From positions 1 to 64,000 of the forward strand of contig NZ_ARYN01000018.1 in NCBI RefSeq assembly GCF_002094855.1: a DNA stretch of 64,000 bases, read 5' to 3'. Below, in pieces: positions 15,464 to 22,812 of the stretch (position 1 is its first letter; each line of letters starts with the position of its first letter). Source of the stretch: Zunongwangia atlantica 22II14-10F7. GTDB taxonomy: Bacteria; Bacteroidota; Bacteroidia; Flavobacteriales; Flavobacteriaceae. The notes under the pieces were generated by a model. That model was not told the DNA's origin. It worked only from the letters and a program-made list of their open reading frames with translations, and searched no databases. The position numbers were made by a program, and so were the translations under genes.

Positions 15464-17842
15464 ATGAAATTCTTTTGGATAGGTTTATACTTATCCCTGT
15501 TAACCTTCAATTCTTTTGCTCAGGATTTTAATTTTGAGCTTTCAGGAACAGTTACTTCTCAAACAGGGGATGCCTTAGATGGTGCTTATATTAAAGTTGG
15601 AGATCAATATTTTTGGACTTCAGAAGATGGTTTTTATTCAGCAAAATTAGCTGAAGGAACCTACCAAATCGAAGTTTCTATCATTGGCTTTACGTCATTA
15701 GATACGGTAATTCAGCTTCATGAAAATCGGAAATTAGACTTTGCTTTAGAGCAGTCTGTAAATGGCTTGGATGAGGTGATGTTAGAAGGACATCAGCATA
15801 AAAAAACGAGTCAGCAGGTCTTATATGTCGATAATGAGTATTTACATGAGCAATTTTCGGGTTCTCTTGCATCGAGTCTTGAAAAACTACCTGGATTCAA
15901 CGCAATGCAAATTGGTTCTGGAGCGTCTAAACCAATAATTCGAGGGCTGGGTCTTAATCGTGTTGCCGTAGCAGAAAATGGCGTAAAACAGGAAGGGCAG
16001 CAATGGGGCGCAGATCATGGCTTAGAAATCGATGCGCTTCAGGTTGAAGATCTGGAAATAATTAAAGGAGTAGGTTCAATCGCTTATGGTAGTGATGCTT
16101 TGGGAGGCGTGGTGCGGATTAAGAATAACAAAGTGCCTGAAGATGGTTTATCGGGTAGCGTTTATACTTTCACTAAAAGTGTGAATAATAGTTTGGGAGG
16201 TTCTGCACAAATCGCTTATAAAAAGAATGATTGGTTTGTAAAAGGAAAATTAACCGGACTAACATTTGGGGATTATAATTTACCCACAGACCAGATCTCG
16301 TATTTAAATTTTGATATTCCCATTTACGACGAGCAATTAAAGAATACTGCGGGGAAAGAGCTCGATTGGTACACGCAGGTGGGAGTGGTTAAAGATCGAT
16401 TTTCGTCTACCTTAAGTGTGAGTAATGTGTATCAAAAATCTGGGTTTTTCCCTGGTTCACATGGAATTCCAGATGTTAGCCGAGTACAACCAGATGGTGA
16501 TACCAGAAATATAGAAGAACCTTTTCAGCGTGCTACGCATTTTAAAGTAATTAGTAATTCGAACTTTATTTTTAAGAATGGAGAATTAGATGTAGATCTT
16601 TCTTTCCAAAAAAATCATCGACAGGAATGGAGTTTGTTTCACACACATTACGCCGGGCAACAGCCACCAGAAATCAATCCAAATTTAGAATTGGATTTTG
16701 ATCTGGATACCTACGGCGCAAAAACCACTTATCATCACGATTTTAATAAGCAACACGAAATTCAGGTTGGGCTGGATTTGCAATGGAAAAATAACGAAAT
16801 ACAGGGATTCAACTTCCTGTTACCAGAATATCAGTCGGCTAATTATGCGATTTTCGCCATTCACGAGTTCGAAGCTTCTAAGCAGAATTTATGGACTTTA
16901 GGTCTTCGTTTCGATTATGGAACGATCGATATGGAGGGGTATTACGATCCCAATTTGTATGAATTTTTAATAGGAAATAACCAATCTGAAGAAACAGCAA
17001 CTGCTTACGCACAGCGAAGCCAGGATCTTAACCGTGATTTTACAAGTTTTAATGCTCGTCTAGGTTGGGATCATCAGTTTAACGACCAATTTAGCAGTAA
17101 AGTTAATTTAGGAACGGCTTTTCGTATACCAACAGCGATAGAACTTGGTGCAAACGGAATTCATCATGGATCTTTCAGGCATGAGCAAGGCGACCCAAAT
17201 CTCGATCCTGAGCAGGGTTTTATGGCCGATGTAAGTTTAAATTATGCTGAAAATTCATGGAATATCAACCTGAGTCCGTATGCCTATTTTTTCAGTAATT
17301 ATATTTTTTTACGTCCTAGCGGAACTTTTTCGTTGCTGCCACATTCCGGGCAATTGTATAGTTATACCGAATCTGAAGCTTTACTTACCGGTTTAGAACT
17401 GAAGATCGATAAGGAACTTGGTCGTTGGCATTTTGGTGTAGCAGGAGAATATTTATACAATCAGCAGTTAACTTCCAGCAGGTCGCGCAATTATCCGTTA
17501 CCGTTTACGCCAGCAAATAATGTGTTTACTGAAGTTGGTTACCAGCTTTTCAAAGATTCTAAAGTTTTTAACGCTTCAGAAGTAAATATCAATAATAGAT
17601 CTGTGATGAAGCAAGATCGAATTGCTCAGGGCGAAGATATCACGCCGGGCTATTCGCTTTGGGGAATGGGTTTTCAAACTAAGCTAAAATTCGATGATTT
17701 TAAGGCCAATATTAACTTCAGAATAGATAATCTTTTCAATACAAAGTATTTTAACCATACCAGTTTTTATCGCCGATTGCAAATTCCCGAGATGGGAAGA
17801 AATATTCAGCTGAGTATTAAAATTCCATTTGGACAGTCATGA
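15464..17842 (+). CDS. TonB-dependent outer membrane receptor (putative metal receptor)
   Basis: An upstream in-frame ATG at 15434 exists, but the ATG at 15464 starts the signal peptide (ends NSFAQ) and gives 792 residues. Domains in order: a carboxypeptidase-regulatory-like beta-sandwich (about 25-110), the plug (about 115-230, with PIIRGLGLNRVAVAENG and IKGVGSIAYGSDALGGVVRI), and the 22-strand barrel ending in a beta-strand before QS. The segment ELGANGIHHGSFRHEQGDPNL resembles the region of ZnuD-type receptors where His-rich sequence precedes GxPNL. It is far shorter than SusC proteins and has no SusD partner, so metal or metallophore uptake fits better than glycan uptake. The four-gene operon is rich in His throughout. 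Confidence 0.88.
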   Translation: MKFFWIGLYLSLLTFNSFAQDFNFELSGTVTSQTGDALDGAYIKVGDQYFWTSEDGFYSAKLAEGTYQIEVSIIGFTSLDTVIQLHENRKLDFALEQSVNGLDEVMLEGHQHKKTSQQVLYVDNEYLHEQFSGSLASSLEKLPGFNAMQIGSGASKPIIRGLGLNRVAVAENGVKQEGQQWGADHGLEIDALQVEDLEIIKGVGSIAYGSDALGGVVRIKNNKVPEDGLSGSVYTFTKSVNNSLGGSAQIAYKKNDWFVKGKLTGLTFGDYNLPTDQISYLNFDIPIYDEQLKNTAGKELDWYTQVGVVKDRFSSTLSVSNVYQKSGFFPGSHGIPDVSRVQPDGDTRNIEEPFQRATHFKVISNSNFIFKNGELDVDLSFQKNHRQEWSLFHTHYAGQQPPEINPNLELDFDLDTYGAKTTYHHDFNKQHEIQVGLDLQWKNNEIQGFNFLLPEYQSANYAIFAIHEFEASKQNLWTLGLRFDYGTIDMEGYYDPNLYEFLIGNNQSEETATAYAQRSQDLNRDFTSFNARLGWDHQFNDQFSSKVNLGTAFRIPTAIELGANGIHHGSFRHEQGDPNLDPEQGFMADVSLNYAENSWNINLSPYAYFFSNYIFLRPSGTFSLLPHSGQLYSYTESEALLTGLELKIDKELGRWHFGVAGEYLYNQQLTSSRSRNYPLPFTPANNVFTEVGYQLFKDSKVFNASEVNINNRSVMKQDRIAQGEDITPGYSLWGMGFQTKLKFDDFKANINFRIDNLFNTKYFNHTSFYRRLQIPEMGRNIQLSIKIPFGQS

Positions 17843-18171
17843 AAAATTGGTGGTTAAAACATATAAGTCGCTTTTTATTGGTTTTACTGCCGGTTGGTCC
17901 AATTTTATGGTCGGCGCATATCATTCTTAACGAGCATGCCAATTCTTTTGAGCAAAATGAGCTTAGTTTTCAGAAAATAGCATCACCACATACCTGTTCG
18001 CATTTTTTACATGGGGAATATCGCGGGATACTTCCGAAGGAAAATTATAAAGAAGAACTTCCATTAATAATCGTAGTTAAAAATGCCTTTTCTGAGGTTA
18101 GGATTAGCCACAAAACTTTTCATCAGTTAAGGTTTTTTGTTAGGGGACCTCCTGTTTTCGATTTAGTTTAA
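17839..18171 (+). CDS. Small membrane-anchored His-rich protein, paralogue of the product at 15038
   Basis: The start overlaps the receptor stop by ATGA, so translation is coupled. The 110-residue protein has a hydrophobic N-terminal segment (about residues 10-32) and an extracytoplasmic part with AHIILNEHANS, SPHTCSHFLHGEY and SHKTFHQL, then ends FFVRGPPVFDLV. The order of elements (HI-x(3-4)-EH, a Cys/His cluster, then R[AG]PP near the C-terminus) parallels the protein at 15038. No known family is recognised. Coupling to the receptor suggests a periplasmic accessory role in metal transfer, which is inference. Confidence 0.7.
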   Translation: MKNWWLKHISRFLLVLLPVGPILWSAHIILNEHANSFEQNELSFQKIASPHTCSHFLHGEYRGILPKENYKEELPLIIVVKNAFSEVRISHKTFHQLRFFVRGPPVFDLV

Positions 18172-18263
18172 GACAAATACTTTTTACAAAATTCAAAATA
18201 ACATAGCCTTAAAGGTTTTTTCCTTTTTGGAGGATAAATAATATAAAAATCTCAAATTTTAAG

Positions 18264-19400
18264 ATGAAAAATTTTTCAATAAAACTTATAGCACTTTTTA
18301 CACTTACATTTTTTGCGGCCTGTAGCAGTGATGACGATGAAATCCTGGATAGTGAACGTCCAGAGATTACAGTAAACGATCCTGTAGAAGGAGAAGCTTT
18401 TGAAGTAGGTGGTGAGTTGCATTTTGATGTAAACTTTAGCGATAATGATGCGTTATCTTCTTACAGAGTTGATATTCATAATAATTTTGACGGGCATACA
18501 CATTCTGGCGTTTTAAATAGTACTGTTTCTTTTGATCCTGTAATGCAGGCAACTTCAGTAAGTCCTTGGTCTTTTAATCAGACTTTTAATATTGAAGGAG
18601 CACCACAAACCTACCATGCCCACGAACATATCGAAATTCCAGACGATATTGCTGAAGGTCCTTATCATTTGGGAATTACGGTAATCGATATGTCTGGTAA
18701 CGTAAATCAGGTATATGTAGAAGTGATCATTGGAGAAGATCACACCGGTGAAGAACACGGAATTACGATTACAGATATCCATAGTGAAGATGCTGTTAGA
18801 GGAGGAGAATTTCATGCAGAAGCACAAATAGCTGCAGATCACGAAATAGGTTCGGTTTCAGTAAGTATTCACGGTCACGATCTAGAGCCAGCTGAAGGGG
18901 AAATCGAATGGACTTTCGATGAAACTTATGATGATTATTCAGGAACTTCAGCTGAATTTCATGAGCATATCGACGTGCCTGCAAATGCAGCTTTAGGAGA
19001 ATATCATATTACGATCACTGTTATTGATGCTGAAGGTAATTCATATTCTGAAGGTTCTCACTTTCATGTAACTGATGAAGACAACGATGCTGAGGCGATA
19101 ACAATTTCAGAAATAACAGTAGACGAAAATGTAGCTGCCGGAGAAGAAATGCATGTAGATGCTGAAATCGCAGGTGAACACGGAATCGAAAATGTAGAAA
19201 TTCATATCCATTCTGAAGAGGGAGAAGGTTGGGAATTTGAGCAATCTTACACTTACGAAGATGAAACTGCTATCGATTTCCATGAACATTTTGATGTGCC
19301 AGCAGATGCCGCAGCAGGAGAATATCACCTGTCTTTAGAAGTAACAGATCACGATGGTAATGTTGCCAGTGCAGATGCACATTTCAATATTACTGAATAA
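18264..19400 (+). CDS. His-rich lipoprotein with three DUF4625-like repeats
   Basis: The 378-residue protein has a lipoprotein signal ending FFAAC (Cys20) and an acidic SSDDDE linker. Three related domains follow, at about residues 33-155, 160-270 and 275-378. Each ends with the same core: HAHEHIEIPDD...GPYH, EFHEHIDVPANAALGEYH and DFHEHFDVPADAAAGEYH. The first domain matches the DUF4625 family of Bacteroidota lipoproteins as I know it. About one residue in ten is His, next to many Asp/Glu, which indicates metal binding. It closes the TonB receptor operon, 92 bases after the small-protein stop, and may capture metal at the cell surface. Two hairpins with terminator character follow. Confidence 0.82.
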   Translation: MKNFSIKLIALFTLTFFAACSSDDDEILDSERPEITVNDPVEGEAFEVGGELHFDVNFSDNDALSSYRVDIHNNFDGHTHSGVLNSTVSFDPVMQATSVSPWSFNQTFNIEGAPQTYHAHEHIEIPDDIAEGPYHLGITVIDMSGNVNQVYVEVIIGEDHTGEEHGITITDIHSEDAVRGGEFHAEAQIAADHEIGSVSVSIHGHDLEPAEGEIEWTFDETYDDYSGTSAEFHEHIDVPANAALGEYHITITVIDAEGNSYSEGSHFHVTDEDNDAEAITISEITVDENVAAGEEMHVDAEIAGEHGIENVEIHIHSEEGEGWEFEQSYTYEDETAIDFHEHFDVPADAAAGEYHLSLEVTDHDGNVASADAHFNITE

Positions 19401-19431
19401 TTAGTTAAGCTGATTTTTAGTTAGTTTTACG

Positions 19432-19474
19432 ATCGATAAAGCAATACATGCTTGGTTTTACAGGCTTTATCGAT
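19432..19474 (+). terminator. Hairpin after the His-rich lipoprotein gene
   Basis: ATCGATAAAGC (19432-19442) and GCTTTATCGAT (19464-19474) are an exact 11-base inverted repeat with a 21-base loop. The T run is poor, so it may work together with the stronger hairpin just downstream. Confidence 0.55.
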
Positions 19475-19491
19475 TATTATGCTTAACTGTA

Positions 19492-19527
19492 AAAAGGAGA
19501 TTCTTCGGGATCTCCTTTTCTATTTTT
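19492..19527 (+). terminator. Intrinsic terminator with a UUCG tetraloop
   Basis: AAAAGGAGAT (19492-19501) pairs with ATCTCCTTTT (19510-19519), closed by C(TTCG)G, followed by a T-rich tail (TATTTTT). This is a textbook stable terminator for the metal operon. Confidence 0.8.
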
Positions 19528-19554
19528 GGATAAAATCAGACTTAATTTTTATTC

Positions 19555-19650
19555 GCACCGCCAAAGGGTGTAAAACCCCGAGGCTTTTCTCGAAATTAAA
19601 ATTTGTTTCTAACGAGTGCCTCGAGGGCTTGCTCCAAGATAGTTTACTAA
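19555..19650. repeat. Degenerate dispersed intergenic repeat, copy B
   Basis: This stretch aligns end to end with 11641-11733 (shared CCGCCAAAGG, AAATTTRTYTC-like centre, GTGCCTCGAGGGCTTGCTC against ATGCCTTGTGGGCTTGCCC, then TTTACT). Internal arms CCGAGGC and GCCTCGAGG can pair across the AT-rich centre. The rest of the 19401-19749 gap holds two terminators and no convincing gene; the 76-codon frame crossing it reads through both hairpins and the repeat. Confidence 0.6.
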
Positions 19651-19749
19651 AAATGGGAATTGTAACAAGAGTTACCGTCTAAATATTATTGTTCTATTAT
19701 TTTTACACTCAGAAACAAACAAAATCACTTCATATTAAATTTAGAAATT

Positions 19750-21162
19750 ATGAAAGTAGAACAAATATATACCGGTTGTCTTGCCCATGCGGCTTATTAT
19801 ATCGCAAGTAAAGGTGAAGCAGCCATTTTTGATCCATTAAGAGAAGTTAATCCATATATCCAGAAAGCAGAAAATGATAATGCGAAAATTAAATACGTTT
19901 TTGAAACGCATTTTCATGCCGATTTTGTTAGCGGTCATTTAGATCTACAAAAAAAGACCGGCGCGCAGATCGTTTTTGGGCCAAATGCTAAACCAAATTA
20001 CGAGACTATCCTTGCTGAAGATGGCCAGATCTTCCAGATTGGTGATTATAAAGTAAAAGTTTTACATACTCCCGGCCATACAATGGAGAGTACTACGTAT
20101 TTACTGATCGATGATAAAGGAAAAGAACATGGGATCATTACGGGTGATACTTTATTTATCGGCGATGTGGGAAGACCAGATCTAGCACAGCATGTAGTTT
20201 CAGATCTAACAGAAGAAAAACTTGCCGGGCATTTGTTTGAATCGCTTCGAAAAAAAATTATGCCTTTAAGCGATGATTTAATTGTGTATCCTAATCATGG
20301 TGCAGGATCTGCTTGTGGTAAAAAAATGAGTAAAGAAACTACTGATACGCTGGGCAATCAGAAAAAGACAAACTATGCATTAAGAGCAGATATGACCAAA
20401 GAAGAGTTTGTAAAAGAACTTTTAACCGGTTTAACTGCACCACCAAAATACTTTCCGCAGAACGTATTATTGAATATTGGTGGATATAAAAGTTTTGATA
20501 AAGTGATGAAGCAGGCGGCACGAGCTTTAATTCCGGAAGAATTTGAAGTGGTTGCTAACGAAGAAGGAGCACTTGTTCTAGACACAAGAAATGCTGATGA
20601 GTATGCAAAATCTCATATCCCAAATAGCATAAATATTGGATTACAGGGAAGTTTTGCGCCTTGGGTAGGAGAGATGATTCCAGATCTTGAAATGCCAATT
20701 TTACTGGTTACTGAAGAAGGAAAAGAAGAAGAAGCTATTACAAGATTGAGTCGTGTAGGTTACGATAATACTCAGGGTTATTTAGCAGATGGTATGAAAA
20801 GCTGGGAAGCGGCTGGCAAAGAGATTGATGCTGTAAATAGAATTACTGCGGAAGAGCTTCAGCAAAAAATGAAGGGCGATCTTGTGGTTATCGATGTGCG
20901 TAAGAAAAGTGAATTCGATTCAGAGCATGTGGAAGGTGCAGTTAACGTTCCGCTAAATCAAATTAATCAGCATTTAGAAAAGTTTCCGAAGGAACAGGAA
21001 TTTATACTGCATTGTGCCGGTGGTTATCGAAGCATGATCGCTGCCTCGATTTTACAGCAGCGCGGTTGGTCACAACTAACAGATGTTATCGATGGCTTTA
21101 AAGCGATAAAGGAAACTAAAATTCCGGTTACAGCTTATGTTTGTCCTAGTACGCTGTTATAA
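19750..21162 (+). CDS. MBL-fold hydrolase with two rhodanese domains (persulfide dioxygenase-like)
   Basis: The 470-residue cytoplasmic protein begins with a metallo-beta-lactamase domain (about 1-245) bearing ETHFHADFVSGH (His54, His56, Asp58, His63), HTPGHTMES and GDTLFIGDVGRPDL, as in ETHE1-type persulfide dioxygenases. Two rhodanese domains follow. The first (about 265-350) has lost its catalytic Cys (the loop reads LVTEEGKEEEA). The second (about 360-455) keeps it as Cys422 in HCAGGYRS. Such fusions oxidise glutathione or low-molecular-weight persulfides and exchange sulfane sulfur. It is monocistronic, with a terminator directly after it. Reaction details are family knowledge, not shown by the sequence. 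Confidence 0.88.
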   Translation: MKVEQIYTGCLAHAAYYIASKGEAAIFDPLREVNPYIQKAENDNAKIKYVFETHFHADFVSGHLDLQKKTGAQIVFGPNAKPNYETILAEDGQIFQIGDYKVKVLHTPGHTMESTTYLLIDDKGKEHGIITGDTLFIGDVGRPDLAQHVVSDLTEEKLAGHLFESLRKKIMPLSDDLIVYPNHGAGSACGKKMSKETTDTLGNQKKTNYALRADMTKEEFVKELLTGLTAPPKYFPQNVLLNIGGYKSFDKVMKQAARALIPEEFEVVANEEGALVLDTRNADEYAKSHIPNSINIGLQGSFAPWVGEMIPDLEMPILLVTEEGKEEEAITRLSRVGYDNTQGYLADGMKSWEAAGKEIDAVNRITAEELQQKMKGDLVVIDVRKKSEFDSEHVEGAVNVPLNQINQHLEKFPKEQEFILHCAGGYRSMIAASILQQRGWSQLTDVIDGFKAIKETKIPVTAYVCPSTLL

Positions 21163-21213
21163 AAAAGAAGATTGGAGATCTATTTATAGATAAGATTGAG
21201 TTTAGGTGATTTG

Positions 21214-21245
21214 AAGGCCGACTTCCGATAGTCGGCCTTTTTTTA
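21214..21245 (+). terminator. Intrinsic terminator after the MBL-rhodanese gene
   Basis: AAGGCCGAC (21214-21222) pairs with GTCGGCCTT (21231-21239) around an 8-base loop and runs into a stretch of T. Confidence 0.85.
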
Positions 21246-21322
21246 TTGTATTATTAAGAAGCATTGTGTTAATAGGTATGATTTCTTCGGAATACTAATT
21301 ATATTTGATAAAAAATACATTA

Positions 21323-22453
21323 ATGCTAAAATTATCGATATATCCGGTTCTTTTGTTTAGCCTTTTATTTTTCTCCTGTAAGAATGAAGCTGAAAAAAAA
21401 GAATCTCAAACTAACGAAAATCAGCAAACTGAAAAGCAAACTTCTGCTGAAGTCAATAAAGTAAATCCTGAAGATCTCTTAAAACAACAGCCAGAAGAAA
21501 TTGAAGCTCCAGAAGGGATGGTTTGGGTTTCTGGTGTTAAGTTTACCATGGGCGCGACAGATGGTGATCCTTATGCATTACCAAGAGAGAAGCCAGCGCA
21601 TCCGGTAGCTGTAGATGGTTTTTTTATCGATCAAACCGAAGTAACCAATGCGCAGTTTAAGAAATTTGTGGAAGAAACAGGGTATTTAACCATTGCAGAG
21701 CGTCCTGTTGATTGGGAAGAATTAAAAAAACAAGTACCGCCGGGAACACCTAAACCGCCAGATAGTGTATTGCAGCCTGGTTCTTTAATCTTTAGAAAAG
21801 ACTTAGAAAATGTGGCTAATCTTAACGATTATGGCCAGTGGTGGGAATGGAAAAGCGGTGCCGATTGGAAGCATCCGCAAGGCCCAGATAGCAGTATCGA
21901 AGGCAAAGATGATTTGCCGGTTGTGCATGTTGCATATGAGGATGCTTTAGCTTATGCAAGTTGGGCGGGACGTGATCTTCCAACAGAAGCCGAATGGGAA
22001 GCTGCAGCGCACGGACAACGTCATGGTGGGATTTACACCTGGGGTGACGACGAATCGAAATTAAATGAAGAAGCCAATACCTGGCAGGGACAATTTCCGG
22101 TTAAAAATGTTCCCGAGGACGGTTTTAAATACGCAGCTCCTGTGAAATCTTTTCCTCCAAACAGCCTTAATTTGTACGATATGGCAGGAAATGTTTGGGA
22201 GTTCACTAAAGATAATTTTAATACCAGGTATTACCAGCAAGCCTTGCAACAGGGAGAATTATTGAATCCAAAAGGTTCTACTACTTATTTTAATGAAGAT
22301 AATCCTTATCAAAAGGAAAAAGTGATAAAGGGCGGTTCGTTTTTATGTAATAAATCGTATTGTGCCAGTTATCGAATTTCAGCCAGGATGGGAACTTCGA
22401 TGGATTCTGGAACAGATCATTTAGGATTTAGAACAGTTTACCGTGTAAAATAA
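21323..22453 (+). CDS. Formylglycine-generating enzyme family lipoprotein
   Basis: A TTG six codons upstream opens the frame, but the ATG at 21323 gives a clean lipoprotein signal (FFSC) and 376 residues. After a Lys/Glu/Gln-rich linker to about residue 60, the FGE-sulfatase fold begins with MVWVSGVKFTMGATDGDP and continues with EVTNAQFKKFVEETGY, RDLPTEAEWEAAAHG and YDMAGNVWEFTKD. Near the C-terminus GGSFLCNKSYCASYRISAR keeps the two active-site cysteines (Cys342, Cys347) in the spacing known from true formylglycine-generating enzymes. It may therefore activate sulfatases in the periplasm. No sulfatase gene is in the window. A terminator follows. Confidence 0.85.
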   Translation: MLKLSIYPVLLFSLLFFSCKNEAEKKESQTNENQQTEKQTSAEVNKVNPEDLLKQQPEEIEAPEGMVWVSGVKFTMGATDGDPYALPREKPAHPVAVDGFFIDQTEVTNAQFKKFVEETGYLTIAERPVDWEELKKQVPPGTPKPPDSVLQPGSLIFRKDLENVANLNDYGQWWEWKSGADWKHPQGPDSSIEGKDDLPVVHVAYEDALAYASWAGRDLPTEAEWEAAAHGQRHGGIYTWGDDESKLNEEANTWQGQFPVKNVPEDGFKYAAPVKSFPPNSLNLYDMAGNVWEFTKDNFNTRYYQQALQQGELLNPKGSTTYFNEDNPYQKEKVIKGGSFLCNKSYCASYRISARMGTSMDSGTDHLGFRTVYRVK

Positions 22454-22477
22454 TTATTGCTGAAATTATATAAAATG

Positions 22478-22505
22478 AGCCCTGATTTTTCAGGGCTTTT
22501 TTTAT
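22478..22505 (+). terminator. Intrinsic terminator after the FGE-like gene
   Basis: AGCCCTG (22478-22484) pairs with CAGGGCT (22491-22497), followed by a run of T. The remaining gap up to 22812 contains the xylB promoter and operator and a perfect AT-rich inverted repeat, but no gene. Confidence 0.85.
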
Positions 22506-22602
22506 TTTTGGTTGTTTTGATTTCTACTGAATTTATACTTTTTTAAATCAATCTTCCGCTAACATCGATAGTTTAGATCATCGATTTTAAAATAATCTTC
22601 AA

Positions 22603-22635
22603 TTTCTGAATAAATTCATTCAAATTATTCAGAAA
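22603..22635. promoter_or_regulatory. Perfect 11-base inverted repeat upstream of the xylB promoter
   Basis: TTTCTGAATAA (22603-22613) and TTATTCAGAAA (22625-22635) are exact inverted copies with an 11-base loop, about 85 bases upstream of the -33 element of the xylB promoter. It has no T run or gene end nearby, so an activator or repressor site is more plausible than a terminator. Confidence 0.4.
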
Positions 22636-22720
22636 TATTTATTCAAAATACCCTGAAAACAGATTATATCTTATTATTTCAAATTTTATTTCAGTATTAG
22701 TCATTTTTATCTTCTAATTT

Positions 22721-22770
22721 TTGATAATATTCAAAATTTAAATTATACTTGTAGTCAAATAAACTATTAG
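22721..22770 (+). promoter_or_regulatory. xylB-xylA promoter and xylose-type operator
   Basis: TTG at 22721-22723, a 20-base spacer, and TATACTTG at 22744-22751 form the promoter. CTTGTAGT (22748-22755) and ACTATTAG (22763-22770) are the same half-sites, at the same 7-base spacing, as at 13221-13243 before the sugar symporter. Only the spacer sequence between half-sites differs, the pattern expected of a protein-binding dyad. Confidence 0.65.
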
Positions 22771-22812
22771 TGTTTTGAAAATTACTTCAAAAACTAATAA
22801 AATCGACTTAGA

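Noticed and set aside
15464-17842. SusC-type glycan importer
   Set aside because: The receptor is about 790 residues with no SusD partner, while SusC proteins are near 1000 residues and are followed by susD; His-rich neighbours favour a metal role.
19452-19682. 76-codon open frame after the His-rich lipoprotein gene
   Set aside because: It reads through two terminator hairpins and the dispersed repeat, has no start context and no recognisable protein features.
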